Shown: positions 17,149 through 26,704, counted from the stretch's first letter. The stretch is 64,000 nucleotides of DNA from Microbacterium suwonense (GCF_030296555.1 NZ_AP027728.1:1984001-2048000); one strand, 5' to 3'. Made by a program: numbers and translations. Notes: a model not told the origin generated them from the sequence alone.

Positions 17149-17703
17149 TCAGGCGGCCTGAAGGACTTCGAGGAACGCCTTCATCCAGGTGCCGTTGTCG
17201 GGCCACGCCCGCGCCGTGACGAGATTTCCGTCGACGACCGCACCGCCGTTCTCGAAGACACCGCCGGCAGTGGTGACATCCACCGCGAGCTCCGGGTATG
17301 CCGACGAGGTGCGGCCTTCGAGCACTCCGGATGCCGCCAGGAGCAGCGGCCCGTGGCAGGTGGCTGCCACGGGCGCGTTCTTCTCGAAGAAGTGTCGCAC
17401 GAGGCGCTGCGCGTCGGCATTGTTGCGCAGATACTCCGGGGCGCGACCGCCCGGCACCACGACCGCGACGTAGTCGTCGGGGTCGACGTCGGCGAGTGCG
17501 ACATCCGCGTCGCAGGTGTGCCCAGGTTTCTCGGTGTAGGTGTCGAATCCGTCGACGAAGTCGTGCACGACGAACTGCAGCTTGCGCTTCTCGGGCGCTC
17601 CGATGTGCACCTCGTATCCGGCCTCCTGCAGCCGGTGATACGGGTAGTACACCTCGAGGGTCTCGGCGGCGTCGCCGGTGATGATCAGGATCTTGTCGGC
17701 CAT
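17149..17703 (-). CDS. DJ-1/PfpI family protein
   Basis: A 184-residue cytoplasmic protein of the DJ-1/PfpI superfamily. The nucleophile elbow is VAATCHGPLLL with the Cys near residue 114 followed by His. VVPGGRAPEYLRN precedes it, the usual glutamate/glycine turn. Members act as glyoxalases, deglycases or peptidases, or are of unknown function. RBS GAGGAG stands 5 bp from the ATG. Confidence 0.82.
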   Translation of the reverse strand: MADKILIITGDAAETLEVYYPYHRLQEAGYEVHIGAPEKRKLQFVVHDFVDGFDTYTEKPGHTCDADVALADVDPDDYVAVVVPGGRAPEYLRNNADAQRLVRHFFEKNAPVAATCHGPLLLAASGVLEGRTSSAYPELAVDVTTAGGVFENGGAVVDGNLVTARAWPDNGTWMKAFLEVLQAA

Positions 17704-17829
17704 GATGGCTCCTCTCGTCTGATCTCAGCATCCGCGCGAACGGACGCGGTCGCCAGCGTCGTTCTCACCGTGTGCGAATCAGCCCCGAACAACCCGTCCC
17801 ACCCGCTCCGAACCTGCCTACCATGAAGC

Positions 17830-18603
17830 ATGACCAACCTCGGCGCGGAGGAGAGCGGGCTGATCCGCTCGGCCGACCGTGCGCTGCGGCTGCTGGATGC
17901 CGTCGGCTCATCGCCCGACGGACTGACCGCCGCTGAACTCGCTGAGCGGCTCGCACTGTCGACTGCGACGGTCTACCGACTGCTGGGCACCCTCGCCGAG
18001 CGCGACTACCTGGTCAGAACCGGCAGCGCCCGGTACATCCTCGGCCGGGCGGTCGACGATCTCGGTCGGGCGGTGCGCGCGCAGCTGATCGTGACTCCTG
18101 AGGTGCGCGCGATTCTCACCGGCATCCACGACGACGCCCGTGCACCCGCCTACCTGACCGTCTTCCGCGGCGATGACATCGCCGTGGCGCACGTCGCGGA
18201 CTCTCCCCAGCATCCGCGCATCGGACAGCTGCACGTCGGATTCACCGAAGCCGCCCACGTCACCGCGTTCGGCAAGATCATGCTCGCCGAGCGCGACGAC
18301 GCCGCGCTGAGAGGCTACCTCGAGCGGCACGGCGCCGCGCGCGTCGGACCGAAGTCCGTGACCAGCGAGGAGGGCCTACGCGCCCAGCTCGACGAGGTGC
18401 GCGCGCAGCAGGTGGCCATCGAGGTCGACGAGTACATGCCGCACCTGGCCTGCATCGCCGCCCCGGTGCGCTCCCGGTCCGGCCGCACCGTCGGGGCGGT
18501 GTCGCTGTCGACGACGACGGACGACTTCACCTCACGAGCGCACGAGTTCGAGAAGATCGTGCGCCGCGGCGCCTGGCACGTCTCCAGCAGCATGCCGGTG
18601 TGA
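17830..18603 (+). CDS. IclR family transcriptional regulator
   Basis: A 257-residue regulator. The N-terminal winged helix covers residues 10-70 (LTAAELAERLALSTATVYRL). The C-terminal IclR effector domain follows (HVTAFGKIMLAERDD; VDEYMPHLACIAAPVRSRSG; GAVSLSTTTDDF), similar to KdgR/PcaR-type ligand domains. It is divergent from the PfpI gene (gap about 126 bp) and convergent with the LacI gene. Target and ligand are not evident. Confidence 0.85.
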   Translation: MTNLGAEESGLIRSADRALRLLDAVGSSPDGLTAAELAERLALSTATVYRLLGTLAERDYLVRTGSARYILGRAVDDLGRAVRAQLIVTPEVRAILTGIHDDARAPAYLTVFRGDDIAVAHVADSPQHPRIGQLHVGFTEAAHVTAFGKIMLAERDDAALRGYLERHGAARVGPKSVTSEEGLRAQLDEVRAQQVAIEVDEYMPHLACIAAPVRSRSGRTVGAVSLSTTTDDFTSRAHEFEKIVRRGAWHVSSSMPV

Positions 18604-18614
18604 GGCGGGCGAGC

Positions 18615-19661
18615 TCACCCCGGCGACGGCCCGGTCGAGTTGCGCACGAGAAGCGTCGTGTGGAGGCGCTGATGATGGTCCCGCGTGGAGTCGGAACCAG
18701 CGATCGCCTCAACGAGATACTCGGCTGCCAGCCGCCCCTTGGCTTCGATCGGCTGGCGGATCGTGGTGAGCGATGGAGAGGACCAGCTCGCCTCGGCGAG
18801 ATCGTCGAACCCGGTCACGGAGACCTCTCCGGGAACGGAGACATCTGCCTCCCGCGCAGCGTCGAGGATGCCCAGAGCGATGATGTCGCTGAATGCGACG
18901 ATCGCTGTCGGGCATTCGGACTGCACCCAGAGCTTGTTGAACGCGGAGGCTCCCCCAGCACGTGTGCACGGCACCTCAAGTACCGTGATTCCGGCGCTCT
19001 CAGGAGTCAGACCATGCGATGCGAGTGCCGAGATCGCTCCCTGCATTCGGCGGAGAACAGGGCCACGCCAGTGCGTGTATCCACCCTCGGTCCCCGTCTC
19101 GATCGCGACGATGGCGATCCGGCGGTGTCCGAGGTCCAGTAGATGGGTGAGGAGCGCTTCGATGCCCTCGCTGTCGTCGATCTCGACCGACGGCACGTCG
19201 TCATGCAGTTCGCTGTCGACGAGGACGAAGGGGATTCCCCGCTGGCGGAGCGCGTTCACCTCACCTCGATCATGCTCCAGGCCGCTGACGATGAAACCGT
19301 CGACCGCAGCGTATGGGATCGTCTTCAGCATCGAACCGCGCAGGGGCGGCGCGAGAAGGAGGGTGAACCCTTCGCGCTGACAGGTCTGTCCGATGCCCTG
19401 GAGGAACTGCGTGTAATAGGGGTTCTCAAGCACCTTGTCGAGCTGCTGTGGAAGGAGAAGCCCGAGGCTGTCTGTCCGTCGGGTGCGAAGCATGCGCGCA
19501 GCCGGATCCTGCGAATAGCCGAGCTCTGTGGCCGCCTCGAGGATGTTCTTCACCGTCGCCTCAGAGAGCCGATTCGAGTTGTTGAACGCGAGGGAGACGG
19601 CCGTCTTCGAGACGTTCGCGCGCTCCGCCACGTCCTGCATGGTCACTCTGCGGTTCTTCAT
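18615..19661 (-). CDS. LacI family regulator of the maltodextrin locus
   Basis: A 348-residue LacI/GalR regulator. Start set at 19661 because ATGA overlaps the stop of the upstream GH13 gene. The helix-turn-helix is VTMQDVAERANVSKTAVSLA; the sugar-binding periplasmic-like domain follows (SLGLLLPQQ, VDGFIVSGLEHDRGEV, VTGFDDLAEASWSSPSLTTI). As the last gene of a leftward maltodextrin operon, it most likely represses that operon until maltose-type sugars bind. The operator is expected upstream of the first gene, near 25.9-26.2 kb. Confidence 0.88.
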   Translation of the reverse strand: MKNRRVTMQDVAERANVSKTAVSLAFNNSNRLSEATVKNILEAATELGYSQDPAARMLRTRRTDSLGLLLPQQLDKVLENPYYTQFLQGIGQTCQREGFTLLLAPPLRGSMLKTIPYAAVDGFIVSGLEHDRGEVNALRQRGIPFVLVDSELHDDVPSVEIDDSEGIEALLTHLLDLGHRRIAIVAIETGTEGGYTHWRGPVLRRMQGAISALASHGLTPESAGITVLEVPCTRAGGASAFNKLWVQSECPTAIVAFSDIIALGILDAAREADVSVPGEVSVTGFDDLAEASWSSPSLTTIRQPIEAKGRLAAEYLVEAIAGSDSTRDHHQRLHTTLLVRNSTGPSPG

Positions 19662-21049
19662 GGTCGTGTCTCGTTCGTGAAGGTTGTGAGGTAGGTGACG
19701 CCGCCGGCGGCGAGGCGAATGCATCCGTCCTTGTCGAACGCTGCATCTCCGAGAAGGACTCGCCAGGCATGACCCTCCACGAGGCCGGGCAGCGCGCGGA
19801 CGGGGATGCGTGTGCCGCTGCCGCGATGCACGATGGCGACGACGACCGCGCCATCGTCTGCGCGACGGATTACCAGAACAGTATCGTCATCGAAAGCGCT
19901 CACTTCCTGGGCTCCCCGTCGAAGGGCGGCGCACTCAGCGCGTGCCCGACTGAGGGAGCGGATGCCGTCAAGGAGTTCATGGGACCAGTCCGACTCATCC
20001 CATGGCATCGTCCCACGGCATCCAGGATCATTCTCACCAGTCAGCCCGACCTCGTCGCCGTAGTAGAGCATCGGCGCCCCTTCGGCTGCGAAGAGCAGCG
20101 AGTAGGCGCGGAGGGCAGCGCGCACATCACCGCCGTGGCGCGTGAGCACGCGCTCCGTGTCATGGCTGCCGAGGAGGTTCAGCATCCCGGAGCGAAACCC
20201 GTCGGGGATACGAGCGCGGAGCATGTTCATCCCGCTCACCAGCGCCCCGGCATCGACCGATCCGTCCGCAGTGAACCCCAGGATGAGATCGCGCAGCGTG
20301 TAGTTCATCGTGCCGTCTGCGAGGTCGCCTTGAAGCCACTCCTCCGGGTCACGCCATTCCTCGGCAACTATGTACAAGTCTTCACCGAGACCTTTCACCA
20401 CGTCGCGGAAGCCTCGCCAGAAGCTGTGGTTGATGAAGTACGGCACGTCGAGTCGCCAGCCGTCGATGCCCTGCTCTATCCAGTGTCGAGCGACGTCGTA
20501 GTGGTGCGCACGCACCTCCGGATTGTATGCGTTCCACTTCGGCAGGTAATAGCAGCCGGAACAGGTGCGGTAGTTCGGCACCGGGTGAGACGTCACGGGA
20601 AAGCCCTCTACCGAGAACCAGTTGACATACTCCGATGCGGCCTCGTTCTCGATGACGTCGCGGAACGCCCAGTGGCCATCTCCGCAGTGGTTGAAGACGG
20701 CATCCAGTACAACCCGTATCCCGCGCTGGTGAGCAGCATCGAGGAACCGTCGGAAGGCGTTGAGGTCCCCGAGCCTGTGATCGATCGTGAAGTAGTCCTT
20801 CGCGTCATATCGATGATTCGTGTCGGCCTCGAAGATGGGAGTGAGATAGATCGCATTCGCCCCAACGGAGACGATGTGATCGAGCCGCGCGGTGATGCCG
20901 GCGAAGTCACCGCCGAAGAAGTTCTCGCGGGTCGGTGCCGCGCCCCATGGCTCGACACCGGGTGGGTCGAGCGTGGGGTCGCCGTTGGCGAACCGCTCGG
21001 GGAAGATCTGGTAAAAGGTGGCATCGGCGAGCCAGTCAGGGGTCGACAT
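19658..21049 (-). CDS. GH13 neopullulanase/cyclomaltodextrinase-like enzyme
   Basis: A 463-residue cytoplasmic alpha-amylase-family enzyme. The catalytic triad is visible: Asp in GIDGWRLDVPYF (near residue 206), Glu in VAEEWRDPE, Asp in LLGSHDTERV. The NHCGDGHWAF loop and GCYYLPKWNAYNP match intracellular maltodextrin hydrolases. There is no N-terminal starch-binding N-domain, so it is shorter than true neopullulanases (about 580). It likely cuts imported maltodextrins or cyclodextrins. Start at 21049 overlaps the permease stop by one base (TGATG). Confidence 0.86.
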   Translation of the reverse strand: MSTPDWLADATFYQIFPERFANGDPTLDPPGVEPWGAAPTRENFFGGDFAGITARLDHIVSVGANAIYLTPIFEADTNHRYDAKDYFTIDHRLGDLNAFRRFLDAAHQRGIRVVLDAVFNHCGDGHWAFRDVIENEAASEYVNWFSVEGFPVTSHPVPNYRTCSGCYYLPKWNAYNPEVRAHHYDVARHWIEQGIDGWRLDVPYFINHSFWRGFRDVVKGLGEDLYIVAEEWRDPEEWLQGDLADGTMNYTLRDLILGFTADGSVDAGALVSGMNMLRARIPDGFRSGMLNLLGSHDTERVLTRHGGDVRAALRAYSLLFAAEGAPMLYYGDEVGLTGENDPGCRGTMPWDESDWSHELLDGIRSLSRARAECAALRRGAQEVSAFDDDTVLVIRRADDGAVVVAIVHRGSGTRIPVRALPGLVEGHAWRVLLGDAAFDKDGCIRLAAGGVTYLTTFTNETRP

Positions 21050-21870
21050 CAGTCCTTCAATCCGGTCGAGGCGATTCCACGCACGAGCGCGCGTTGGAAG
21101 AAGAGGAAGACCACGATGCTGGGGATGGTCGCAGTGAGGGTACCGGCCATCAGGTAGTTCCAGCTTGTGCCGTAGCGCCCCACAAAAGCAGAGAGTCCGA
21201 TCTGGATGGTGCGCACGTCATCGGTATTGGTGACCAGCAGCGGCCAGAGGAAGTCGTTCCAGGCGAAGAGGAAGCTGAAGATGGCAAGTGTGGCGAACGC
21301 CGGAGTCGACAAGGGAACGATGATCCGGAAGAACGTGCCGGCACGGCTGCATCCGTCGATGCGCGCCGCTTCTTCCAGTTCCATCGGGATGGATGCGAAA
21401 TACTGCCGAAGCAGGATGATCCCGAAGACATCTGCCAGGCGCGGCACGATGAGCCCCGAGTAGGTGTCGATCCAGCCGAGATCGGCGACGATCGCATACG
21501 CGGGAATGATGGTCACGAACATCGGAATCATCAGTGCGGCGAGCAGGATCATGAAGATCGCGTTCTTGAACGGGAAATCGAGCCGGGCGAACGCGTACGC
21601 GGCCAGGGCATCCAGAACGAGATGTCCCGAGACGATTCCGACGGCCATGATGATGCTGTTGAGGTAATACTGTCCGAACGGCGCGGCCTCCCAGGCATGG
21701 ACGTAGTTCTCCCAGTGCCAGGAGGTCGGCAGGATCGACGTGTTCGTGTACGTCTCGGCCCGCGTCTGAAGCGATGTCGTGAACATCCACAGGAACGGGA
21801 TGACGACAAAGGCCGCGCCAAGGATGAGGACCAGATGCCGGCCGAGTGCGAGTCGCAGACGTGGGTTCAT
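21049..21870 (-). CDS. Sugar ABC transporter permease, MalG-like
   Basis: A 273-residue inner-membrane permease. Start set at 21870 (MNPRLRLALG) from the ATGA overlap with the upstream permease. Six hydrophobic segments and the EAA loop (ELEEAARIDGCSRAGTF) typical of the MalG/UgpE (CUT1) family are seen. It forms the channel with the partner at 21867-22724. No ATPase gene is in the operon; actinobacterial CUT1 systems often share one ATPase (MsiK) made elsewhere. Confidence 0.9.
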   Translation of the reverse strand: MNPRLRLALGRHLVLILGAAFVVIPFLWMFTTSLQTRAETYTNTSILPTSWHWENYVHAWEAAPFGQYYLNSIIMAVGIVSGHLVLDALAAYAFARLDFPFKNAIFMILLAALMIPMFVTIIPAYAIVADLGWIDTYSGLIVPRLADVFGIILLRQYFASIPMELEEAARIDGCSRAGTFFRIIVPLSTPAFATLAIFSFLFAWNDFLWPLLVTNTDDVRTIQIGLSAFVGRYGTSWNYLMAGTLTATIPSIVVFLFFQRALVRGIASTGLKD

Positions 21871-22724
21871 CGGAGTGATGACCTTCCCGATCCCGAGGCT
21901 CGCCATTGCACGAGCGTGACTCCGAGGATGAGCAGGAGTGTCACGAATGCGATGGCCGTTCCGTAGCCGAAGTCGCCGAGCCGGAAAGCCTCGCGATACA
22001 TGAGCATGCCGAGCACCTCCGTGCCGCCTTGAGGTCCTCCACCGGTCAGGATGTAGACGAGGTCGAAGGCCTGGAAGCTGGTGATGAGCGCCTGGACGAC
22101 GACGAAGAACGTCATCGGTGCGAGCAGGGGAATCGTGAGGAAGCGGAGCCTTTGTGCCAGGTTCGCGCCATCGAGCTGCGCCGCCTCGAAAACGCCTTGA
22201 GGCAGTGCTTGGAGCGCGGTCAGATAGAGCACCGCGTTGAATCCGAGGTTCTTCCATACCGTGAGCAAAGTGAGCGCACCGAGGGCCAGCCAGCGATCCT
22301 GCAGCCAGTTCGGACCATCGATTCCAACTTGAGCGAGCACAGAGTTGACGAAGCCGGCAGGGTCGAGCATGTACTTCCACACGATCGCGGCGGCGACAGA
22401 CGATGTCACAGCGGGCAGGAAGTAGACGCCGCGATAGAAGCCACGGCCACGCAACGGTGCGTCGAGAAGCAGTGCGATGGCGAGTCCGGATGCGACGGAG
22501 AGGACCGACACGCCTGCTGCGTAGATGCACGTGACGAGGACGCTGTTCCAGAACTCCGGGTCCCGGGCGAGGCGCACGTAATTGTCGAGGCCGATGAATT
22601 CCTTGATCGGATCGAATCCGTTCCAGGAGGTCACGCTGATATAGCCGGCGGAAACGATCGGGTAGAGCACGAAGACGCCGATCACAGCCAATGCGGGGAG
22701 GAGGAACAGCGCAGCCGTGAGCAC
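21867..22724 (-). CDS. Sugar ABC transporter permease, MalF-like
   Basis: A 285-residue CUT1 permease: six membrane segments, the EAA loop FEAAQLDGANLAQRLRFLT, and the family end GYGTAIAFVTLLLI. The frame starts with GTG at 22724; about 16 in-frame codons upstream (RRPPRRYEREQ) could be part of the protein, so the true start is uncertain. A stem-loop lies between it and the binding-protein gene. Confidence 0.87.
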   Translation of the reverse strand: MLTAALFLLPALAVIGVFVLYPIVSAGYISVTSWNGFDPIKEFIGLDNYVRLARDPEFWNSVLVTCIYAAGVSVLSVASGLAIALLLDAPLRGRGFYRGVYFLPAVTSSVAAAIVWKYMLDPAGFVNSVLAQVGIDGPNWLQDRWLALGALTLLTVWKNLGFNAVLYLTALQALPQGVFEAAQLDGANLAQRLRFLTIPLLAPMTFFVVVQALITSFQAFDLVYILTGGGPQGGTEVLGMLMYREAFRLGDFGYGTAIAFVTLLLILGVTLVQWRASGSGRSSLR

Positions 22725-22784
22725 CTGCTCACGCTCGTAGCGCCGCGGCGGGCGCCGTGCGGAGTTCAGGTCGCTGCGAGGGTC

Positions 22785-22813
22785 CCGTCCGGGCGCTTGC
22801 GCGCCCCGGACGG
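22785..22813 (-). terminator. Stem-loop between binding-protein and permease genes
   Basis: CCGTCCGGG-CGCTTGCGCGC-CCCGGACGG-type hairpin with a 9-bp stem and a GC-rich top. There is no U-tract on the minus strand. It is in the right place to stabilise the upstream binding-protein mRNA and lower expression of the permeases, a known arrangement in CUT1 operons. Confidence 0.55.
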
Positions 22814-22841
22814 CTGGTGCTGGACAGTGCCACGGAGTCGA

Positions 22842-24110
22842 TCAGCCTTCCGCGATGACCGCGTTGACCGCGGTCTCGGCGCTCTCGAGGGCGTCTTCGA
22901 CGCTCGCCTGTCCGCTCAATGCGGTCTCGATCTTCTGCGCGAAGGCGAGGGAGATCTTCGGGTAGAGCGGGGTGTTCGGGCGGGCGTGTGCGTCGGCCAT
23001 CTGCTCGACGTATGGCAGCAGACGTGGCTCGGTGCTGTTGACCCAATCGAGGTAGTCGCTGCTCGTCGCAACGGAGTTCGTTACCGGGAGCATGCCCGTC
23101 GTCTCGCTCCAGCTCTCGACCTGGTCGGGCTCCAGGAACCAGGCGAGGAAGTCCGCGGCAGCCTTCGTGGTCTCGTCGGAGTTATCGAAGACCATCGCCT
23201 GCTCGCCGCCGAGGTTCGTCGCGGGCACCCCGTCACTGGGGTACGGCGCCTTACCGACTCCGAAGTCGAACGGCGGGTCGGATGCCCAGATGCCGACCAT
23301 CCACGATCCTTCCTGCGCTGAGCCGCCCTGGCCCTTCTCGAACTCGCCCCAACGGGCATAGGGGCTCACGCCGGACTCGATCAGATCCACCCAGAACTGC
23401 AATGCCTTTCTGCCTTCCGGGGTATTGAATGCGGCTGCCGAGTTGTCATCCGTGAGGAACTCACCTCCGGCCTGCCAGAGGTTGACTTGGAAGTTCCAGG
23501 TCAACCCTTCGCCATTGTCGCCCGCCTGCGTGAAGAGGTCGTAGCCGGGTTTGCCTGTCTTGTCGAGCACGGCCTTGCCCGCTGACATGAGCTCTTCCCA
23601 CGTCGTCGGCGGCTGGTCGGGATCGAGACCGGCTTCTTCGAACAGCGTCTTGTTGTACATGAACGCGAGGTTGTTCGCCGACACGGGCACCGAGACCTGC
23701 TTGCCCCCGATCGTCCCGAAGGAGGTCAGCGCCGGGTTGATGTCGGCGATCGTCTCTTCCGGGAGGAAGCCCGAAAGGTCGGCGAGTGAGCCGATCTGTT
23801 CGATCTGCGGAACCCACACCAGGTCGCCGATGGCGATGTCGGGGAGGGTTTTCGATGTCGCTGAGGCCCGCAGCTTCGTGAGGAAATCGGCGTTCGGCAC
23901 GTTCGAGGTGCTGATCTTCACCTCTGGATGGGCGGCGTTGTACTCATCTGCCATCGCATCGAAGGCATCGGCGTTGGTGCCGTCCCAGTAGTGCCATACG
24001 GTGACTTCGGTCACGCCGTCTGCGTCGTCTGCAGCCGAGGTGCAGCCCGAGAGGGCGAGCAACCCGGCGGTTGCGCCGATCGCGGCGATCATGAGTGTTC
24101 TGCGGTGCAT
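22842..24110 (-). CDS. Sugar-binding lipoprotein, maltodextrin type
   Basis: A 422-residue extracellular solute-binding protein. The signal peptide MHRRTLMIAAIGATAGLLAL ends at lipobox LSGC, so it is anchored as a lipoprotein. The mature start VTVWHYWDGTNADAFDAM and later TTWEELMSAGKAVLDKTG match family 1 (MalE/UgpB). Two adjacent ATG codons exist (24113 and 24110). AGGAG is 5 bp from the second, so 24110 is preferred. Both overlap the stop of the GH13 gene before it. Confidence 0.9.
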   Translation of the reverse strand: MHRRTLMIAAIGATAGLLALSGCTSAADDADGVTEVTVWHYWDGTNADAFDAMADEYNAAHPEVKISTSNVPNADFLTKLRASATSKTLPDIAIGDLVWVPQIEQIGSLADLSGFLPEETIADINPALTSFGTIGGKQVSVPVSANNLAFMYNKTLFEEAGLDPDQPPTTWEELMSAGKAVLDKTGKPGYDLFTQAGDNGEGLTWNFQVNLWQAGGEFLTDDNSAAAFNTPEGRKALQFWVDLIESGVSPYARWGEFEKGQGGSAQEGSWMVGIWASDPPFDFGVGKAPYPSDGVPATNLGGEQAMVFDNSDETTKAAADFLAWFLEPDQVESWSETTGMLPVTNSVATSSDYLDWVNSTEPRLLPYVEQMADAHARPNTPLYPKISLAFAQKIETALSGQASVEDALESAETAVNAVIAEG

Positions 24111-25885
24111 CATTGCTCCTTTGGGATGAATCGGCGCTGCGGCGCCGCGGTGTGCAGGTGTGGTGCTGGTGAGTCGAAGCCGACTCGGGGGCCCGTATGC
24201 GCAGCCGCATCTGCGCGTGCGGGTGTGAACGCGAACCAGGCCGCGCTGTCGACCGGGACGACATTGCCGTCGACCACGGAAGTCGCAGTGGAGATGATGC
24301 TCGGGCCGAGCCCCCACTCTGATGGAATCGATGCCGGCTCATCGCCGAGGTTGATCACGCACGCTCCTGCACCTCGGGTGAATGCGAGAAGCTGCGGGTC
24401 GCCGGTGTCCAGCCAAGAGATCGATCCGGATCCCCTGAACAGGTGCCGGCGCTCCTGAATGAGGCGACTGTAGAGGCGGAGCATCGACCCGGCGTCCTTG
24501 CGCTGACTATCGGCGGCAAAGTCACCGAACCATTCCGGCTGGGGGAGCCACGGCGCACTGGACGCTGAGGGTGTGAAGCCGAAGTTCGGCTCTTCGGCCG
24601 ACCAGGGAAGGGGGACGCGGCACCCGTCGCGTCCGAGCTCCATCCCGCCGGAGCGCAGCCAGATCGGATCCTGCCGCGCATGATCGGGCAGGTCAAAGAC
24701 CTCGGGGAGCCCGAGCTCCTCCCCTTGATACAGGTACACCGTGCCGGGGAGCGCCAGCAGAAGCGCAGCCGCGGCACGAGCTCGGCGGGTCCCGAGCTCG
24801 AGATCCGCAGTTCCCTGCCTGCGTGCCGCAGCGATCATATCCGTGGGCTCGGGGGCGTCGAGTTCCTGCTCCTGCCCATACCGCGTCACAGTCCGGTGCA
24901 CGTCATGATTCGACAGCGTCCATGCCTGTGGCCCACCCACGGATGCCGTGTGCAGTCCGGATTCGATGGCGGCGCGCAGTCGCGGTCCATCCCAAGGCTG
25001 CACGAGGAGTTCGAAGTTGAATGCCTGGTGCAGTTCGTCGGAGCGGAGGTACGCACTCAGTCGTTCGACAGATGGAACCCAGATCTCGCCGACGAAGTAC
25101 TTCGGTTCGGACTGCCGCTCACCGATGGCTCTCCAGGACCGATAGATGTCGTGCACTTCCGGCTGGTCCCACATGTCGTGGTTGTGTCCGCCTGTGCCGT
25201 CGTCCGCGCCGGGCCAGTCGGCGAGTTCGGCCGACTTGACGTGGCCGTGTGCCACATCGATCCGGAATCCATCCACCCCGAGGTCGAACCAGAATGTGAG
25301 AACCTGATCGAAATAGGCAGCCACCTCCGGGTTCCGCCAGTTGAAATCCGGCTGCGCACGATCGAAAGAGTGAAGATACCACTGTCCAGGACGACCATCA
25401 GCGTCGAAGACGCGTGTCCATGCTGACCCGCCGAATACGCTCTGCCAGTTGTTCGGAGGCTGCTTACCGTCAACACCACGGCCATCCCGGAAGATGAACC
25501 GCTCACGCTCGGCGCTCCCCGGTTCCGCAGCCAAGGCCTGCCGGAACCAGGCATGTTCATCGGAACAGTGGTTCGCGACCATGTCCATCAGAACCCGGAT
25601 GCCACGGGCATGCGCATCCTCGACGAGGTGAGCGAGGTCGTCGATCGTGCCATAAGCGGGATCGATCTCGAAGTAGTCGGCGATGTCGTAACCGTGGTCG
25701 CGTTGCGGCGATGTGTAGCAGGGATTCAGCCAGATCGCATCGATGCCGAGAGAGGAGAGCTCCGGGAGGGCAGCCCGGATGCCGGGGAGATCACCGATTC
25801 CGTCGCCGTTGCTGTCCCGGAAGGAGCGTACATATACCTGATATGCGACGGCGTCTTCCCACCACGGTCTCGGGGGTATCGGCAT
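24110..25885 (-). CDS. GH13 alpha-glucosidase (oligo-1,6-glucosidase type)
   Basis: A 591-residue cytoplasmic GH13 enzyme, first gene of the maltodextrin operon. The start at 25885 (MPIPPRPWWEDAVAYQVYVR) has GGAG 7 bp upstream and matches the usual N-terminus; a longer frame to 25960 looks non-coding. Catalytic Asp in DGFRIDVAHG, Glu in FVGEIWVPS, Asp in LSNHDVHR. DSNGDGIGDLPGI and YQGEELGLPE are hallmark loops. It releases glucose from imported malto- or isomalto-oligosaccharides. Confidence 0.9.
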   Translation of the reverse strand: MPIPPRPWWEDAVAYQVYVRSFRDSNGDGIGDLPGIRAALPELSSLGIDAIWLNPCYTSPQRDHGYDIADYFEIDPAYGTIDDLAHLVEDAHARGIRVLMDMVANHCSDEHAWFRQALAAEPGSAERERFIFRDGRGVDGKQPPNNWQSVFGGSAWTRVFDADGRPGQWYLHSFDRAQPDFNWRNPEVAAYFDQVLTFWFDLGVDGFRIDVAHGHVKSAELADWPGADDGTGGHNHDMWDQPEVHDIYRSWRAIGERQSEPKYFVGEIWVPSVERLSAYLRSDELHQAFNFELLVQPWDGPRLRAAIESGLHTASVGGPQAWTLSNHDVHRTVTRYGQEQELDAPEPTDMIAAARRQGTADLELGTRRARAAAALLLALPGTVYLYQGEELGLPEVFDLPDHARQDPIWLRSGGMELGRDGCRVPLPWSAEEPNFGFTPSASSAPWLPQPEWFGDFAADSQRKDAGSMLRLYSRLIQERRHLFRGSGSISWLDTGDPQLLAFTRGAGACVINLGDEPASIPSEWGLGPSIISTATSVVDGNVVPVDSAAWFAFTPARADAAAHTGPRVGFDSPAPHLHTAAPQRRFIPKEQ

Positions 25886-26115
25886 GTGTCGCTCCGAGGG
25901 GACGTTATCAGCGGACGCACCCAGAAGGCCTGTTGTGTCTGGTGAAGAGGTTCGCAACATCGAATTGTCCTGGTTCTGTGAGGCCGTGCGGGCGGCGTCG
26001 GGTGCGGCCGCACCACCCGCACGGGGTCGATGGGAGCTAAAGCGTCAGTGGATATCGATCACGTCCCCACTGGGGTAGCCACCTCGTCCGCTATGCATCC
26101 CGACGCTAGGTACAC

Positions 26116-26135
26116 GTTTAGTAAATCGATAAAAC
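26116..26135. promoter_or_regulatory. AT-rich element upstream of maltodextrin operon
   Basis: GTTTAGTAAATCGATAAAAC stands out in the GC-rich leader 231 bp upstream of the first GH13 gene. It has imperfect dyad symmetry (GTTTA/TAAAAC) and a smaller TTTAGTAAA palindrome. It may hold the promoter or the operator of the LacI regulator of this operon. The rest of the 25886-26257 gap shows nothing else I can name. Confidence 0.3.
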
Positions 26136-26257
26136 ACCAAAGGTGCACCTCTCGTCAACCCCCAAACCTGCTCAAGGTGGTAGGACTGCGTCAGACCCCA
26201 GACACCTACTCAGAGTTCAGGCGCCGCTGCGGTGAGATCTCTCGATCGAGCGCAGAG

Positions 26258-26605
26258 TCACTCCGCGTGCGGACGGAGCGCGTCATCGAGCAGCGGGAGA
26301 TGATTCTCAACGACGTCGCGCGCAGTCTCGGCGTCAACTCCGAAGTACTGCTGGACGAGGATGTTCCGAAAACCTCGGATCTGCGGCCAGGCAATCTCCG
26401 GATGAGCGTCGGTCAGTTCTGCGGGCAGATGCGTAACAGCCTCTCCGATGATCCGCAGGTTCCGCTCAACCGCATCCTCAGCCGTGTCTGCGATATCGTG
26501 CACGTCGCTGCTCAGCGTCGGCAAGTAACGTCGACACCTGCAATCGCGGTCAGAGCATCGGCCACGCGGCTTTCGGCGTTGCGAGTCGCAGTGCGACCGC
26601 GTCGT
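26258..26605 (-). pseudogene. HepT-like toxin (DUF86, HEPN fold), frameshifted
   Basis: Two frames together give a DUF86/HepT protein: NAESRVADALTAIAG, then after a frame change near 26530 RRYLPTLSSDVHDIADTAED and ERNLRIIGEAVTHLPAEL to WPQIRGFRNILVQQYFGVD. HepT is the RNase toxin of the MntA-HepT toxin-antitoxin pair. The catalytic HEPN motif R-x4-6-H is normally RNxLVHxYF; here the His is Gln (RNILVQQYF). With the frame break and the lost His, it should be inactive. The antitoxin gene beside it is cut off by an IS. Confidence 0.65.
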
Positions 26606-26704
26606 GCTTCGCCGACTCCCAAACCGTACGCCAGAGCAATTGCGCAGGGAAAATGTCGATGTCCTCCCTGCCGTACAGTTCCCGGGTCTCTTCCATGAGA
26701 CCAC
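26550..26704 (-). pseudogene. 3' fragment of a probable MntA-type nucleotidyltransferase antitoxin
   Basis: The frame LMEETRELYGREDIDIFPAQ followed by LLWRTVWESAKHDAVALR looks like the end of a small nucleotidyltransferase (MNT domain), where REIDIV-S---R---SAKRDAVAL-type ends are common. It lies directly upstream of hepT, where mntA is expected. The 5' part with the GSxARG active site is replaced by the IS481-type sequence that begins near 26705. Assignment rests on position and a short stretch, so it is tentative. Confidence 0.4.
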
